Source: Mesorhizobium terrae
Lineage (GTDB): Bacteria > Pseudomonadota > Alphaproteobacteria > Rhizobiales > Rhizobiaceae
Reading direction: 5' to 3'
DNA length: 64,000 bases
Assembly (NCBI RefSeq): GCF_008727715.1
Contig: NZ_CP044218.1
Location: 620,001-684,000, forward strand
Shown here: piece by piece, positions 20,701-29,336 of the stretch
Layout of the letters: each line of letters opens with the position of its first letter
Numbering within the stretch: the first letter of the stretch is position 1
The notes under the pieces: model-generated
What the model saw: the letters and a program-made list of their open reading frames with translations, nothing else
Databases searched by the model: none
Told to the model about the DNA's origin: nothing
Program-made: the position numbers and the translations under genes

Positions 20701-23451
20701 ATCTTCAACCCGACCGTCGGCGATGGCTCCGATCCCGTGCCACAGCGCTACTGGAACGTGCTGCCCTTGCGCGAGAACCAGCCGCAGCGACTTGATGACC
20801 TGCTGAAGGCATTGAACGCAGGAGACAAGGACGCGATCGCGCAATGGGAGGATCTCCAAGCCCATCCTTTCCAGCCGCATCGCGTCGCTCGTCTGCGCCT
20901 TGTTGCCTATCAAAAGACCGTGGTGATGAAATATATCGACAACCTGATCGCTTGGGGTGACCAGCTGTTCCGGCAGGACACGATCGAAACGATAAATCAG
21001 GCGACACAGCTCTATGTGCTGGCCGCGATTCTGCTTGGCCCGAGGGCGCAGCGGGTGCCGGCGCGCGGCCAGGGCGAGGCAAAGACCTACGCCGAGCTGC
21101 GAGCCGCCAAGCTGGATGCCTTCAACCAGACGCTCGTCGAATTTGAAAACGATCTCCCCTTCAGCAACCGTGCCACGACGAACGCCGGTGCCACGCAAAA
21201 CCGGGCATTACTCGGGATCGGTCGCAGCTTCTACTTCTGCCTCCCGCAGAACGACAAGCTGCTGGCCTATTGGGACACGGTCGCCAACCGGCTGTTCAAC
21301 ATCCGCCATTGCATGAATATCGAAGGCGTCGTGCGGGAATTGCCGCTGTTCGAACCGCCCATCGACCCAGCGCTTTTGGTCCGGGCTGTGGCACAGGGCA
21401 TCGACATCGGCAGCGTGCTGAGCGATCTGAGCGCTCCGCTACCCTATTACCGCTTCAACGTGCTGCTCGCCAAGGCGATGGAGATGGCGGCAGAATTGCG
21501 CACGCTCGGAAGCGCGCTGCTGGCGGCGCTCGAAAAGCGAGATGCTGAACATCTCTCCAACCTGCGAACCGCACATGAGGCAGAGCTGCTGTCCCTCACG
21601 AAGCAGCTCAAGCAGCAGCAGCTCGCCGAGGCGCAGGCCTCTGAGATCGCCCTTCAGAAGACGCGCGACGTGACGCAGGCGCGTTTCGACTTCTACAACC
21701 AGCTTCAGCAGCGTATCGGCGAGGAAACCAATCAACTGAACGAACTGGCCCAGGCCCAGGCCAGCCAGGAGGACGCTCAGTCGGAGGAGAGAACAACGGC
21801 CGATATCGCCTCCTACTCCACAGACATCTCTGTGGGTGCTTCGTTCGGCATGTCGCCATCCGTTAGCATTTCCGCGGCCTTTGGCCGTGGCAACGTCCTC
21901 CCGGCTCATGAGGCGAAGAGCCGCGAGAAAGGGTACAAGGCCTCACTTCATACCTACCATGCCAATCTCTCTTCCATACTCGGTGGCTGGCAGCGCCGGT
22001 CGGACGAATGGAAATTGCAGAAGGATCTGGCCTCCAAGGAACTCGTCCAGATCGACAAGCAGATTGTAGCCGCCGGTATCCGCGTCGCTTGCGCCCAGCA
22101 GGATCTCGACAATACAACGCGGCAGATCGAGCAGTGCCAGGAAGTTCAGGAATTTCTGCGCAACAAGTTCACCGGCGAGGAACTTTACAGCTGGATGGCC
22201 GGCGACATTTCGACGATCTTCTTTCAGTCCTACCAGATGGCATATGACCTGGCCAAGAAGGCGGAACGTTGTCACCGTTTCGAACTAGGCCTGACCAGTT
22301 CGAACTTCATCCAGTTCGGGGCATGGGACAGCATGCGCAAGGGCCTGATGTCCGGCGAACGACTGTATCTCCAGCTCAAGCAGATGGAACGCGCCTATTT
22401 TGATGGAAACCGGCGCGACTACGAACTAACCAAACACTTCTCACTGGTGATGAACGCTCCTCTGGAGCTGATCAAGCTCAAGGAACTGGGCTGGTGCGAG
22501 ATAGAACTGCCAGAGGCGGTGTTCGACGTCGATTTCCCTGGCCATTACATGCGCCGCATCAAGAGCGTCGGCATCAGCGTCCCGGCCGTGGTCGGCCCCT
22601 ATACCGGAATAAACTGCACGCTCACGCTACTGCGCGACAAGACGCGGATCAAGAATACACCGGCCGACGGCTATGCCGAGCGGGACGGGGGAGAGGATGA
22701 CCGTTTCCTCACCAGTTGGACGCGGATGCAGTCAGTCGCTACCAGCAACGCGCAAAACGACAGTGGCCTGTTCGAACTCAATTTCCGCGACGAACGCTAT
22801 CTGCCATTCGAAGGCGCCGGCGCGATCTCCCGTTGGCGGATCGAGCTTCCAAGGACTTTCCGTCAATTCGACTACGACACAATATCCGACGTGGTGCTGC
22901 ACGTCAGATATACCGCCCGGGACGGCGGCACGCCGCTGAGAGGCGCTGCCGTCGCTAGTTTGACGCAGCAGTTGAAGGATGAGGCTGTACAGCCGCAGAC
23001 TCGTCTCTTCAGCCTTCGGCACGAATTCCCGAGCGAATGGCACCGGCTTTGCAACGTCGCCGACGCCGCGGGGGATCACAGCCAGACGATTTCGCTTGCC
23101 AAGCAGCGCTTCCCGCTTTTGTTCCAGGGCGGCACGATCACTATCAACAGCGTGGAGATTTTCGGCGCCCCGAGGAACCGGTCGCCCGACGCCGCCCCGG
23201 ATATGAAAATGTCACTGGCCGGCCCGCCGGGTACGCCCGACCTCCCAGCAATCGAGAACGCCGCCAATATCGGCTCGCTGGTCCACAAGATCGTCAACGA
23301 CGCGGCGATAGATGTGAAAAACGCAAGCGACACCGGCAAGGAGGCTGACTGGACCATCCGTGTACTTAAGGCCGATGTCGCCACTGTGCTCGAGCGCTTG
23401 GAGGACATCATGCTACTTTGCCACTACACGGTGACGATGCCGAAGGAATAG
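14758..23451 (+). CDS. TcA pore-forming subunit of a Tc toxin (VRP1, PA14, neuraminidase-like, TcB-binding domains)
   Basis: A protein of 2897 aa. The N-terminus has the VRP1/SpvA-like motif CDCPQCRSVHSPAAYLVDLL at about 22-41. A PA14-like domain lies near 1020-1160 (GEYFADKTL, ARWTGKLVSEKTQTYQFHL). The neuraminidase-like region is near 1540-1600 (PTYTYWTAWEKVPLDIQAD, WNRRLYLFWTV). The TcA-TcB binding segment includes FFHPYAAEYRRRL (about 1883) and NWELFFHVPLLIATRL. A long coiled coil and glycine-rich pore tip lie at about 2265-2385 (LTKQLKQQQLAEAQASE). The C-terminal beta region is about 2490-2700. TcA forms the pentameric bell that injects BC cargo through host membranes. The start is GTG 14758, overlapping the previous stop (GTGA) with AGGAGG 6 nt upstream, so translation is coupled. 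The frame is intact throughout. Confidence 0.92.
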   Translation: MSDQDKLDDVISQNRPDYSSLFGSAEFCDCPQCRSVHSPAAYLVDLLQFLGPDIPGITPLDVLIGNAKKTWADGTPIIGRRPDLAYIQLSCENTNTTMPYVDLVNEVLESYVAFRQSLPLKADADGNVAVPAVPAPNESSPGVTAAELGANPENIRDTAYDRLEGAVYPFTLPFHQPITSLRLTLKQMGTSRHEVMSVFRKDKSAAFDTALDVEALSMTEHEYTILTGARFDGTPPVPPLPPVSGFYGFNAPPAPADIAWVSGGLPVGAVQHVLGDAWAFAPFAPPPPSGANTHASALNPGLHQHFFDSVADPNGLKVAADDFLFAEVFLDPANPPRMLMLQFFDGTWSHRAYWGESKFDWGVEATASRRYMGPMPATGAWVRLEVPARHVGLGGASLAGMAFTLFSGDATWGAAGVRSSSWVERLTQVPTLLARTGVAYLDLIALIGTRYLNPSRPHGAALEAFERIPIGFGTLARLVANNFANPDPPTLSALASAGMTIAELQTWAAEQFATISKMLVLDAPDSACDLSLTRLLHLDGTSLDDVELARLHRFIRLWRKTGWTIVDLDRTMTALQAADITAKFLRQLGQITQLQGELDLPLQKLLSLWGNIPVNGDDALYNSLFLNRAVRNVDPDFQPVDGGYLTAAGLRLVDHLPALLAGLRTRATDLTLIRQHARWTSAPGVPATTTSFADDNTPLTLATATVLYRYATLARALHMAIKDVITLEILAGKSPFSRLSQSNQDFDEADIDPARTLDFVRLANNLAKTSFKPATLDYLFGGTADAFPSIAPAGETIGQQLAIIRDGLVSIANDNIASDDPNGELTRAKLAQLFEPHIVEQLAGLIAGTAVYSAPLAVLPAGVVLPAGSVSYNGKSRLLMSSGWLTDAAKAVLLGLSGVNDYRMAVQSLYDQPRSLLTQTLVARLEWPTAEKDLRTAVLEAPTLSADGSVDPTRVAAKFKAFLAAALPKFRIALSRALIKQTLAGALGLDPSVTALLLEGNGSVLPLGTDADKTVPAISDFLALSGDGLTGEYFADKTLTAPAVRIVVDPIVSFGWDPGVALGARWTGKLVSEKTQTYQFHLRAGGGVRLTIDGALLIDRWNDGPPTEYTVSSDLEAGRSYDLKLEYFNLASADPNEVPALLELRWSSASSPAEIIPTGQLYSATRGDVEAFARHTYIRMHKASLLIGGFGLSVPETALLTDPVRAGSMNLNLLPVDALRATPAQLFAAWSSLNEFVALRNLAIADPQSLNEVFDAPNAALALERLQQATGFEATTLAGLAGAAGFDLRDADYRDVAKLLAFAKAMRLVGSLAAPTTQLFSWAAAVPDMKQARTAAQEAKRAYKARYDDQSWLEAAHLVADPLREAQRAALVAYLLPRLGYTDPGQLFEHFLIDVEMSPCIRTSRIKQAISSVQLFIQRCRLNLEMPHVSPRMIDSDRWTWMQNYRVWEANLKIFLFPENWIEAELRDDKSPFFKELESDLLQAELTADAAEIALGSYLEKLDTVSQLEICGLYEQRDFLADEKRQSVLHVFGRSFATPRIFYYRQFVTVNPTYTYWTAWEKVPLDIQADEVSPVIWNRRLYLFWTVTIEKANLATNNRYTAYGLAWSEYHQGKWSSKQTTPATVAVAIANPSVRLNIEKVGDKLNFVFALPAGGIGMAYPFGPGGFLTGGGPEYAAISKQLGTITLQTYNGIASSNDKNSNITYHSGFLAASAGDMEFLPVADPDAAIPVFARTPDLISFYAPGTKPYTLNDHFFVQEGPRTYLVNPSSSAPSDISPYLADGIKPYLVGSYAAKAASYETTSVAQLEPQFKLLSVKANPWQSGPAGIAAAQAQFLTSTAATSASISATALSLESQIFHYGVIKPSDLFVAKYSADFTFETFFHPYAAEYRRRLNRYGVAGLLTIGSQRPADLPKVLSFADAYGPSWSTVNTPWPQHIVDFSFTGAYSLYNWELFFHVPLLIATRLSQNQRFEEAMTWFHYIFNPTVGDGSDPVPQRYWNVLPLRENQPQRLDDLLKALNAGDKDAIAQWEDLQAHPFQPHRVARLRLVAYQKTVVMKYIDNLIAWGDQLFRQDTIETINQATQLYVLAAILLGPRAQRVPARGQGEAKTYAELRAAKLDAFNQTLVEFENDLPFSNRATTNAGATQNRALLGIGRSFYFCLPQNDKLLAYWDTVANRLFNIRHCMNIEGVVRELPLFEPPIDPALLVRAVAQGIDIGSVLSDLSAPLPYYRFNVLLAKAMEMAAELRTLGSALLAALEKRDAEHLSNLRTAHEAELLSLTKQLKQQQLAEAQASEIALQKTRDVTQARFDFYNQLQQRIGEETNQLNELAQAQASQEDAQSEERTTADIASYSTDISVGASFGMSPSVSISAAFGRGNVLPAHEAKSREKGYKASLHTYHANLSSILGGWQRRSDEWKLQKDLASKELVQIDKQIVAAGIRVACAQQDLDNTTRQIEQCQEVQEFLRNKFTGEELYSWMAGDISTIFFQSYQMAYDLAKKAERCHRFELGLTSSNFIQFGAWDSMRKGLMSGERLYLQLKQMERAYFDGNRRDYELTKHFSLVMNAPLELIKLKELGWCEIELPEAVFDVDFPGHYMRRIKSVGISVPAVVGPYTGINCTLTLLRDKTRIKNTPADGYAERDGGEDDRFLTSWTRMQSVATSNAQNDSGLFELNFRDERYLPFEGAGAISRWRIELPRTFRQFDYDTISDVVLHVRYTARDGGTPLRGAAVASLTQQLKDEAVQPQTRLFSLRHEFPSEWHRLCNVADAAGDHSQTISLAKQRFPLLFQGGTITINSVEIFGAPRNRSPDAAPDMKMSLAGPPGTPDLPAIENAANIGSLVHKIVNDAAIDVKNASDTGKEADWTIRVLKADVATVLERLEDIMLLCHYTVTMPKE

Positions 23452-23471
23452 GCGGATCAGAGAGGAACCCG

Positions 23472-23555
23472 ATGGGAGCAGTGTGCGACCTGCCGCAACT
23501 GGAGAGGACTGCGGCCGCTTTTGCACGCATCGGGGTGACGCAAACGCGACCTTAG
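23472..23555 (+). CDS. Possible 27-aa leader-like peptide
   Basis: A short frame beginning ATG GGA GCA lies 20 bp after the TcA stop, with AGAGGA just upstream, and ends at TAG 23553-23555. The peptide (MGAVCDLPQLERTA...) resembles nothing I know. It may be the remnant of a longer gene lost with the neighbouring pseudogene, or simply chance. Confidence 0.2.
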   Translation: MGAVCDLPQLERTAAAFARIGVTQTRP

Positions 23556-23668
23556 CCACGCACGCTTCTCCCGCACTTACGATATTGAGAATGGTCGACC
23601 AGAGCTGCGTTCAGGCAAGAACAACGATCACCTCTGTGGCCATTTGACGGCGTAAACTCCGCTTTGTG

Positions 23669-23941
23669 AACGCTATTCTACGCCAGAGCACTCCGATCCA
23701 TCGAAGCGGCTAAGGCAGTTGCGGTTGGAAAAGATGTCTGCATCATGGGCGGCGCCAATGTTGGGCAGCAATTCATACGTGCTGGCCGTGTAGATGAGTT
23801 GTCTCTTCACATCGCCCCATCCTGCTAGGCGGAGGAACGCGGATGTTTGAGGACGTCACCGGCAAGTGCCTCGAACTCACAGTCAAATCCGTCGTCAATT
23901 CACCGAGCGCGACCCACGCTCGCTACGCGCTTTCGCGATAA
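23669..23941 (+). pseudogene. RibD C-terminal / dihydrofolate-reductase-like remnant, frameshifted
   Basis: One frame reads KDVCIMGGANVGQQFIRAG then VDELSLHIAP and stops at TAG about 23826. A one-base shift there opens the continuation LGGGTRMFEDVTGKCLELTV, which ends SATHARYALSR and a stop at 23941. The two pieces are consecutive parts of the RibD-C domain of dihydrofolate-reductase-family proteins (MGGA...GLVDEL...P.LLGGG). The N-terminal half of the gene is missing and an in-frame stop lies just upstream. It is clearly dead: truncated and frameshifted near 23817-23823. The rest of the gap from 23452 to 24176 holds nothing else I can support. Confidence 0.75.
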
Positions 23942-24176
23942 AAACTACCTCCCCTCGACCCACGATCGGGTCGAAAGGTCTGCGCCGTATCATGACGTCA
24001 CGGCGCGCAAAAATTCGAGCAAACCAAACCGGCGAAAATAATGGAAAACATCTATTCCTCTGTCCGTCGTCAGATGATTTGAGACCGCTTCCGGCAGCTG
24101 CTCCAAGAAAATCTCGAAGACAGCTCGCATTTTTGTCTCTCAGGACCTTGATCCTTACAGCCTGGTTTCGATCAGC

Positions 24177-24644
24177 TCATCGAAGCATTCCGCGATAGAC
24201 GCCAAGGTCGGAATTGAGGATGGGGGTTGCGCCAACCGTGCGTTCATAGAATGCCGCTGGTCCAACATCACCGATAATGGCGTAGCCATACCCCGCAGTC
24301 TTCAAATCAAGCAGTGTCACAAGCAGCAACGCGTGTCCGATGCCCTTGCCACGCTCTGCCTCGTCCACTCCAGTTGGGCCAAAGAAGCCACGCGCAGTGG
24401 TGTCGTAGCACGCAAAGCCAATGAGTCTTTCATCGGCGGTTGCCAGGAAACAGGATGGCGGCTGGCGAGACATCGCAATCGCCGTTTCACTCGACCAGCG
24501 CGTCTGGAATTCCCGCCGCACCCAATCGGTCACCAATTCCAATTCCGGAGCCAGCGCACGTCGGATCGTTATGCCTGCTTTCTCCATGCGGGTCGCCAGC
24601 GCAGGGTCGGGATGAACCTGCGAAAGATTGACGAGGTAGTCCAT
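24177..24644 (-). CDS. GNAT-family N-acetyltransferase
   Basis: A protein of 155 aa with a GNAT fold. The acetyl-CoA pyrophosphate-binding signature is VDEAERGKGIGHALL (the R-G-x-G-x-G/A loop), preceded by FLATADERLIGFACYD and followed by AIIGDVGPAAFYERTVGA, the usual C-terminal beta-bulge and FYE motif. It transfers an acetyl group from acetyl-CoA to an unidentified amine. It lies downstream of the amino-sugar operon on the same strand with a gap of about 420 bp, so it may be read separately. An amino-sugar substrate would fit the neighbours but is only an inference. Confidence 0.85.
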   Translation of the reverse strand: MDYLVNLSQVHPDPALATRMEKAGITIRRALAPELELVTDWVRREFQTRWSSETAIAMSRQPPSCFLATADERLIGFACYDTTARGFFGPTGVDEAERGKGIGHALLLVTLLDLKTAGYGYAIIGDVGPAAFYERTVGATPILNSDLGVYRGMLR

Positions 24645-25065
24645 GCGAACCTCCCTGGAGCTTTCATAATTTTCTGAGCGGGCGGATGATGTGGTTCGGC
24701 CTGTACGACAAACGGTTTGACATAGCTGATTGCCACATTTGAAGAGCCGCCCAGAGGCATCCCGCTAGTGATTAGACTCGTGAGGAATGCGGCCAGGAAA
24801 GAGTATATGATGCCAGCTCCACACACACGTGCTGAAAGAGCGCGCGTCAATCCAAATAGCAGAGCAGATAAGCCCATCACCACGCTAGGTCTAAGTTCGG
24901 CTTGCGCTTGCCTTGTTGCCGAGTAAGCCTGCTCGATGCCAAGAACATCTATTTTCATTTCGTCGATCCGATCTACTCGCGAATATCTTCGAATTTCCGA
25001 TCAGTCGGTCGTCAGTGATCCCTATTTTGCTCGCTTCCACATGACAGGAACCGTTTCGAGCGATG
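24645..25065. other. 421-bp gap with one doubtful minus-strand frame
   Basis: A minus-strand frame from ATG 24958 encodes MKIDVLGIEQAY and a hydrophobic middle (GAGIIYSFLAAFLTSLITSG), then runs 76 nt into the GNAT gene in another frame. Its ribosome site is poor and I recognise no family. It could be a small membrane protein or chance. No clear terminator follows the ABC ATPase gene here. Confidence 0.3.
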
Positions 25066-26133
<1,068 letters not shown>

Positions 26134-26200
26134 GCCATTCTCCGGTCGGGCTTATCGTTGATCGAGCCACACGTTTTGGTTTGGATTCCGTACATGACGA

Positions 26201-27514
26201 TCATCGACTGTGCCGTCCAGAACAGGTCGCCGCTCTATAGGGCGCCAGCGCTTCCTGAATTGCGGCCAGGCAAAGTTCGCGAGGACGCGGCATCACCTTT
26301 CCCGTGACCACGCGAGAATGGAGACGACTGAGATACTGGCTTACAAGCGTTTCAGGGATGTCTCGATCGAAGCGTGCAAACAATTGCTCGACTGCTACTC
26401 GCGCGCGTGCATCCGGCCAATAGTATCGGATACGATCGCTGTAACTAAAATGCCGCAGCAAGCGCTGTTCTTTTCTGTCGCCCGGATAGTGAGACGCCCA
26501 GTGGCCGGGATTTTCCAGCATGACGGCTTCCATCGTTGTCGCCAGAGAGCCTTTTGGCGCGGTATCGCTGAGCACGTCCGCAATTATGTCGAGGCCATAG
26601 AGCGCTTCGCGCAACGCGAAGGTGAGCCCCGGCCCCACTTTGAGGATAGCGAAACCGTCATCTACTAAGGCCGAAAGCGCCTCAGTTGGTTGGTAATCAG
26701 TCGAGTGAGCTTCGAAGACCAAACCCGGCATGGATTGTAGCGCGGCGCTGAGCTGGCGCGCATGCTCAGGGCGATAAACGGCGACACCCGCATTATCGAA
26801 CTCGACTCCAGGCTGAACAACAATGCCAATCATGCGCTCAACGGCAGTATCTATGCCAGCCTTGACGAAGGCAGCTTTGTGAACGGACAGCGTCTGCAGC
26901 GCCGCCTGCGGCCGGGTCACCTCAATGGAAGAGAGATCGTGGGTCGCGCCACCAGGAGGTGGTACTTCCGTTCCCACGATGTAGAGTGGTCGTCTGACAC
27001 CAGCACGCGCCGCGGCCTCTTCCGCGACCGCAGCCAGCCGGGCAGCGCGTGTTGCGGTCACATCATCAGGCAGAGCCGTAGGTTCACCAGCGCAGCCCAT
27101 CGATGTGTCGAGGTGGATTTTCTCGAACCCAGCGGCCACATAGGCGGCAACCATGGCTTCTGCCTTCTCCAACGCTTTCTCGGCTGGCAGTGCCTTCCAA
27201 GGGTTGGGGCCGAGATGATCGCCCCCGAAGATGATATTGCCCACTGCAAAGCCAACGCTGCCTGCGATCTTCTCGACGAATTCGCGAAAACTGGCTGGCG
27301 TCATTCCCGTGTAGCCGCCCTCATGGTTGACCTGATTACAGGTCGCCTCGATGAGAATTGGCGTGTTTTCGGCAAGGCCATTCCTCAGCACCGCTTCAAT
27401 GACCAAAGGATGCGCCGAGCATACCGACGCAATCCCCCGTGGCAGCGACGTAATCCGGTCGTCGTTCAGTCGGGCCAGCGCACTTTCCCTGTTTCGCTGG
27501 ATGAAAATGCTCAT
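26201..27514 (-). CDS. kbaZ: KbaZ/GatZ-like D-tagatose-bisphosphate aldolase non-catalytic subunit
   Basis: A protein of 437 aa. The family hallmarks are present: RGIASVCSAHPLVIEA, ILIEATCNQVNHEGGYTGMT near residue 55, and FGGDHLGPNPWKALPAEKA. KbaZ/GatZ stabilises the class II tagatose-1,6-bisphosphate aldolase KbaY/GatY; in some Aga gene clusters it has instead been proposed to act as a tagatose-6-phosphate kinase (AgaZ). No KbaY/GatY gene is in this window, which makes the second view interesting. Its start overlaps the stop of the SIS gene by 4 nt, so the two are co-translated. Confidence 0.88.
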   Translation of the reverse strand: MSIFIQRNRESALARLNDDRITSLPRGIASVCSAHPLVIEAVLRNGLAENTPILIEATCNQVNHEGGYTGMTPASFREFVEKIAGSVGFAVGNIIFGGDHLGPNPWKALPAEKALEKAEAMVAAYVAAGFEKIHLDTSMGCAGEPTALPDDVTATRAARLAAVAEEAAARAGVRRPLYIVGTEVPPPGGATHDLSSIEVTRPQAALQTLSVHKAAFVKAGIDTAVERMIGIVVQPGVEFDNAGVAVYRPEHARQLSAALQSMPGLVFEAHSTDYQPTEALSALVDDGFAILKVGPGLTFALREALYGLDIIADVLSDTAPKGSLATTMEAVMLENPGHWASHYPGDRKEQRLLRHFSYSDRIRYYWPDARARVAVEQLFARFDRDIPETLVSQYLSRLHSRVVTGKVMPRPRELCLAAIQEALAPYRAATCSGRHSR

Positions 27515-28464
27515 GCCAGCTTCACGACCTTGGTCAGATGGCGCGGCGCGACTGTGTCGATCTTCCGGGCTTGCGCGACGCGCTCACCCAGTATCTGCAA
27601 GGCAGGCAACATACAGAGCCCCGCAAGCGCCGGCGCGCAGTCGATATTGAATTCGACATCGCCCGGACCGCCAAGGCCTATCACCACGGCCCCCTTTTCT
27701 TGCAACTCCGCGACAAGTTTCGCTTCCGCGGGCTTCTGATCTGCGCTGTAAAGCATGATGGCGGCCGTGCTGCGATCGACCAGGCTGATTGGTCCATGAC
27801 GATACTCCAGCGGGTGAAAGGCCTGTGTGAATGTCTGGCTCATCTCCATCAGTTTCAACGCGCCTTCCAGGGCCAGCCCGTAAAGGGGACCACCGCCTAG
27901 AAAAACGAAATGTGAGCGATCGGCGGTCAGGCGAGGCAGAACCGCATCGACATCTTCAGCCAGACGTTGCGCTGAGCCGACCAATTCGCGGGGCATTTCC
28001 TGCCCGATCATTTCCAGGCAAAGCAACAGCATGAGGCTTGCCGATACGGTCATGACGATGCCTTCGCTGGGATGAGTTGCGGCCTTGACCAATCGGTCGC
28101 AATTCTTCGCCAAGGAACTGTCTTGTTCCACCGTCACAGCCGTTACAAACGCGCCTGCCGTGCGGCTCGCCTTGATTGCCGCCACCGTCTCCGTGGTTTC
28201 GCCGCTTCTGGAGAGTGCAATCACGTGCGTGCGCTCCCAGCGCGGCCAGAATGCAGCCGGCTTGTTGAGCCATTCCCCACCCGGAACCGCGATAGCCGGG
28301 CGGCCGAAAATATTTGCTTGAGCAGCAAGCGACAGCGCGAGGTTGTAGGAGGTGCCGCAGCCCAGAAAGACGGTCAGCTCAGCCGCGTGCGGGGCAGATA
28401 TCGAGCCGATCGCCTTTTCCCAGTAAGGAAACTGCTCGAATATCACTCGTTCTGTAATGCTCAT
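27511..28464 (-). CDS. agaS: SIS-domain phosphosugar isomerase/deaminase, AgaS-like
   Basis: About 317 aa with two SIS domains: FLGCGTSYNLALSLAAQA then IALSRSGETTETVAAIKA in the first, and FVFLGGGPLYGLALEGALKL in the second. AgaS-type proteins deaminate and isomerise galactosamine-6-phosphate to tagatose-6-phosphate. The glutaminase domain of GlmS is absent. The chosen start, ATG 28464, has GGAGA 6 nt upstream. An alternative ATG at 28482 overlaps the permease stop (ATGA) and would add six residues. Between permease and kbaZ in the operon, it most likely processes the sugar imported by the neighbouring transporter. The substrate is inferred. Confidence 0.85.
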   Translation of the reverse strand: MSITERVIFEQFPYWEKAIGSISAPHAAELTVFLGCGTSYNLALSLAAQANIFGRPAIAVPGGEWLNKPAAFWPRWERTHVIALSRSGETTETVAAIKASRTAGAFVTAVTVEQDSSLAKNCDRLVKAATHPSEGIVMTVSASLMLLLCLEMIGQEMPRELVGSAQRLAEDVDAVLPRLTADRSHFVFLGGGPLYGLALEGALKLMEMSQTFTQAFHPLEYRHGPISLVDRSTAAIMLYSADQKPAEAKLVAELQEKGAVVIGLGGPGDVEFNIDCAPALAGLCMLPALQILGERVAQARKIDTVAPRHLTKVVKLA

Positions 28465-28478
28465 AAATATCTCCGATT

Positions 28479-29336
28479 TCATTTGACCGAACCAGCCAGC
28501 AAGCCACTGACGAGGTAGCGATTTAGGAAAATGACAACGAGTGCGGGGATGACGATGGCGATGGACCCGCTCGCCGTGATCAACCCGTAGTCGATGAAAT
28601 TCTTGGTGACGAATTCCGGGATCAGCACCGTCAGCGGTTTTGTCGCTTCAGGGGAAAAGATCAGAGGGACGAGGTACTGCCCCCATGCGCCAAGGAAAGT
28701 AAGGATGGCTGCCGCCGTCAGACCAGGCCCCGCCAGCGGCAACACGATCCTAAAAAAGATGTAGAGCTTACCTGCTCCATCAATCTGCGCAGCTTCTTCC
28801 AGGGCGATCGGCAGCGCTTCGAAAACGCTGCGGAGGAGCCACAGCGAAAGCGGCAGATAAGCCGACACATAAATCAACGCAACCCCGAGATATGTGTCCA
28901 CAAGATGCAGGCGGATCATGATCTGATAGAGCGGGATCAGTACCGCATAGGCGGGAATTGCAAGAGTAGCCACGACGGCCGCGAAGAGCATGCGACGTCC
29001 GGGAAATTCCAGTCGTGTGAATGCATAAGCGCCGAGCGCCGAAATCGCGACACAAAGCAGGGTGGCGGCGACAGAAGTGACGATGCTGTTGACCAACGCC
29101 GCGCGAAACTGCGCCCATACCTCAACACCGCCGATGCGCGCGATATTGATGCCGAGCAGGCGCGAAAAATGATCCAGTGTGAAGTGCTGCGGGAAGAAGT
29201 GGATCGGCCGTGCCGAAAAATCCTCGGTAGGTGTGACGGCGCTCACCAGCGTCCAGTAGATCGGACCGAGGGACCAAACCAGTAGGGTCGCTACGCCCAC
29301 CCAAACAACAATGCGGTTGCCAAATGTCTGTTTCAT
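28479..29336 (-). CDS. Sugar ABC importer permease (MalG type)
   Basis: A 285-aa inner-membrane protein with about six hydrophobic segments. It has the EAA loop characteristic of binding-protein-dependent permeases (FEALPIALEEAAQIDGAGKL), which contacts the ATPase. The N-terminal segment VWVGVATLLVWSLGPIYWTL is typical of the MalG/CUT1 subfamily. Its start abuts the stop of the other permease (shared base at 29336). It forms the translocation pore together with that permease. Confidence 0.9.
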   Translation of the reverse strand: MKQTFGNRIVVWVGVATLLVWSLGPIYWTLVSAVTPTEDFSARPIHFFPQHFTLDHFSRLLGINIARIGGVEVWAQFRAALVNSIVTSVAATLLCVAISALGAYAFTRLEFPGRRMLFAAVVATLAIPAYAVLIPLYQIMIRLHLVDTYLGVALIYVSAYLPLSLWLLRSVFEALPIALEEAAQIDGAGKLYIFFRIVLPLAGPGLTAAAILTFLGAWGQYLVPLIFSPEATKPLTVLIPEFVTKNFIDYGLITASGSIAIVIPALVVIFLNRYLVSGLLAGSVK

